DNA of 64,000 bases from Acanthaster planci (Eukaryota > Echinodermata > Asteroidea > Valvatida > Acanthasteridae), in assembly GCF_001949145.1 (NCBI RefSeq), contig NW_019091379.1, forward strand, positions 630,532 through 694,531, given 5' to 3'. Shown one piece after another: positions 63,401 to 64,000 of the stretch (its first letter is position 1; every line of letters starts with the position of its first letter). Position numbers and translations under genes: made by a program. Below the pieces are notes generated by a model. That model ran no database searches. It was given only the letters and a program-made list of their open reading frames with translations, and had not been told where the DNA came from.

Positions 63401-64000
63401 TGCTACATTGTCCAGAAGGCCCATTACTCCAAGGTAAATTCACTGATTACTCCTAGCCCTTGAAAACTGCTCCATTTTAAAGGGAATGCAAACCTGTCAT
63501 GCCTGTTTCTCACCCTGACCCCGTGGATGTTGTTTGCTTACTACAAACGGCATGTAATATCCAAAGATTTTACGCAAGATAAAATACAAGACCTTTGATT
63601 TATATGTAAGCGTTGAAAATGCTGTGCTGTTTTTCTTGAATTTCAGTTTTTTCGCAGTTGACCCAAACATGAAAGAAATTGGTGGAATATAAGTTGCAGT
63701 GAATAATATAAACTGTAATCAGCCAATCTCATGGAATTACGACAAAAAACAATGGTGTTCACTACCTTTAAGCATTTGGCCTGTGATTGACTTTGACTGA
63801 AATTGACTGCAATAAATACTGTCTCAATAATTTACCTGGCGATATGTCACGCTTGTCTATGATCATTATATCCTCCAGATCAAGCAACTGTATGTGTCCG
63901 TCGGCTGTCACTGCAAAATTGTCATAGGAGAAATCTGCAAAAATGACCATCCAGTCACTGCTGGCGTTCTGGAAATCGTGGATCATCTGCAAGATCTGTC
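60314..64000 (-). CDS. FAM69/DIPK-like divergent protein kinase, C-terminal part (three exons, 5' end outside window)
   Basis: Three minus-strand exons (63836-64000, 61618-61881, 60314-60471) splice in frame to give the last 194 residues of a protein. Both introns are phase 1 with GT..AG borders. Residues 18-30 of the fragment, VIFADFSYDNFAV, look like a kinase catalytic loop: D22 stands for the HRD aspartate and N27 for the catalytic-loop asparagine. LLDLED at 38-43 looks like the DFG-equivalent metal-binding motif, with D40 the likely key residue. The rest is a helical C-lobe with several cysteines (DEEC, QDC, FAC, YSC). This combination fits the FAM69/DIPK divergent kinases, which enter the secretory pathway; the Golgi/secreted location is family knowledge, since the signal or membrane segment is not visible here. 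I favour the DIPK2 (C3orf58/CXorf36) branch over DIPK1, without certainty. No ER-retention tail is seen; the protein ends RGYMRS. Whether it is catalytically active cannot be judged from this part. Confidence 0.8.
61618..61881 (-). CDS. Kinase-like gene, penultimate exon (264 nt)
   Basis: The acceptor is TTTTTCAG ending at 61882 and the donor is CAG|GTGAGT at 61618/61617. The exon carries two bases, 87 complete codons and one base, so it is phase 1 at both ends and a multiple of three. It begins LCSVEDIQLYITKCLLD and ends DEKEKQVST. It has six cysteines, a density typical of the extracytoplasmic DIPK kinases, and amphipathic helix-like stretches such as YSQVMLLFACHKLLSDL. The frame is continuous with both flanking exons (split glycine upstream, split valine downstream). 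Confidence 0.82.
62201..62408. repeat. 20-bp minisatellite, 10 copies, in the visible kinase-gene intron
   Basis: Ten consecutive 20-bp units begin CAAGTCCTCA or CAAGCCCTCA and end in ACCAAG, ACCAAA or ATTAAA. A partial unit follows at 62401-62408. Units 2-4 and 7-9 are identical 60-bp blocks spaced 100 bp apart, so the array grew partly by block duplication. It lies in the intron between exons 63836-64000 and 61618-61881. The array is open in a forward frame only because the unit lacks stops in the right phases; I do not take it as coding. Confidence 0.95.
62572..62731. repeat. Tandem duplication, 84-bp period, in the same intron
   Basis: A segment starting ACTACCGCATAATCC is followed directly by a second copy at 62656. 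Over the shared part the two differ at only about one base (AGTCTCTAAA versus AGTCTGTAAA), which suggests a recent duplication. Each copy carries one TAGGCCTA octamer. Confidence 0.95.
63836..64000 (-). CDS. Kinase-like gene, exon with catalytic loop and LDLED motif (cut by window edge)
   Basis: Reading from 64000 leftwards after two leading bases, the frame is open for 54 codons and a split glycine. It contains the catalytic-loop-like FADFSYDNF and the metal-site-like LLDLEDIMIIDKRD. The donor is CAG|GTAAAT, with the last exon base at 63836, and it leaves one base of a split codon (phase 1). The exon may extend past 64000. An AG lies very close to the edge, so the true 5' border cannot be fixed here. 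Reading on past the donor meets a stop after a short lysine-rich tail, as expected for intron sequence. Confidence 0.8.

Overview
This window is eukaryotic, repeat-rich and very gene-poor. It shows no bacterial operon layout, no long open frames, spliced coding exons with canonical GT..AG borders, a 566-base assembly gap and many fold-back mobile elements. Base composition is moderately AT-rich. The palindromic octamer TAGGCCTA occurs at least eight times where about one is expected by chance, and tRNA-like and miniature inverted-repeat elements are present. My impression is a marine invertebrate deuterostome, most likely an echinoderm, but that is inference from sequence texture rather than from a marker gene.

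The only gene I can support lies at the right edge on the minus strand. Three exons (63836-64000, 61618-61881 and 60314-60471) join in frame through two phase-1 introns. They encode the last 194 residues of a protein that looks like a divergent protein kinase of the FAM69/DIPK group, probably the DIPK2 branch. These are secretory-pathway kinase-like proteins. The visible part starts just before the catalytic loop, includes a DFG-equivalent LDLED motif, and ends in a cysteine-bearing C-terminal helical region. The N-terminal exons and promoter lie beyond base 64000.

The left 60 kb (about 1-59890) has no protein-coding gene I can recognise. It holds a set of probable non-autonomous DNA transposons and fold-back elements. 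A roughly 180 bp palindrome lies at 4057-4236. An element with 8-bp target duplications at 10597-11539 has its centre in the N gap. A TA-flanked palindrome is at 16801-17074 and an ATGT-flanked one at 17923-18158. A pair of related palindromic copies is at about 24962 and 41208. An inverted-repeat element at 49993-50233 has one arm carrying an extra ribozyme-like segment, and a 314 bp fold-back is at 54560-54873.

Other repeats are a two-copy tRNA-like repeat family (10021-10310 and 26787-27098), a diverged tandem duplication at 39.1-39.5 kb, C-rich low-complexity sequence at 37.2-37.5 kb, and short perfect palindromes. Near and inside the kinase gene there are three tandem repeats: a 28-bp unit x5 downstream, and a 20-bp unit x10 and an 84-bp unit x2 in the visible intron. 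Two closely spaced G-quadruplex motifs lie at 49.74-49.82 kb. The remaining intergenic DNA shows nothing I can name.
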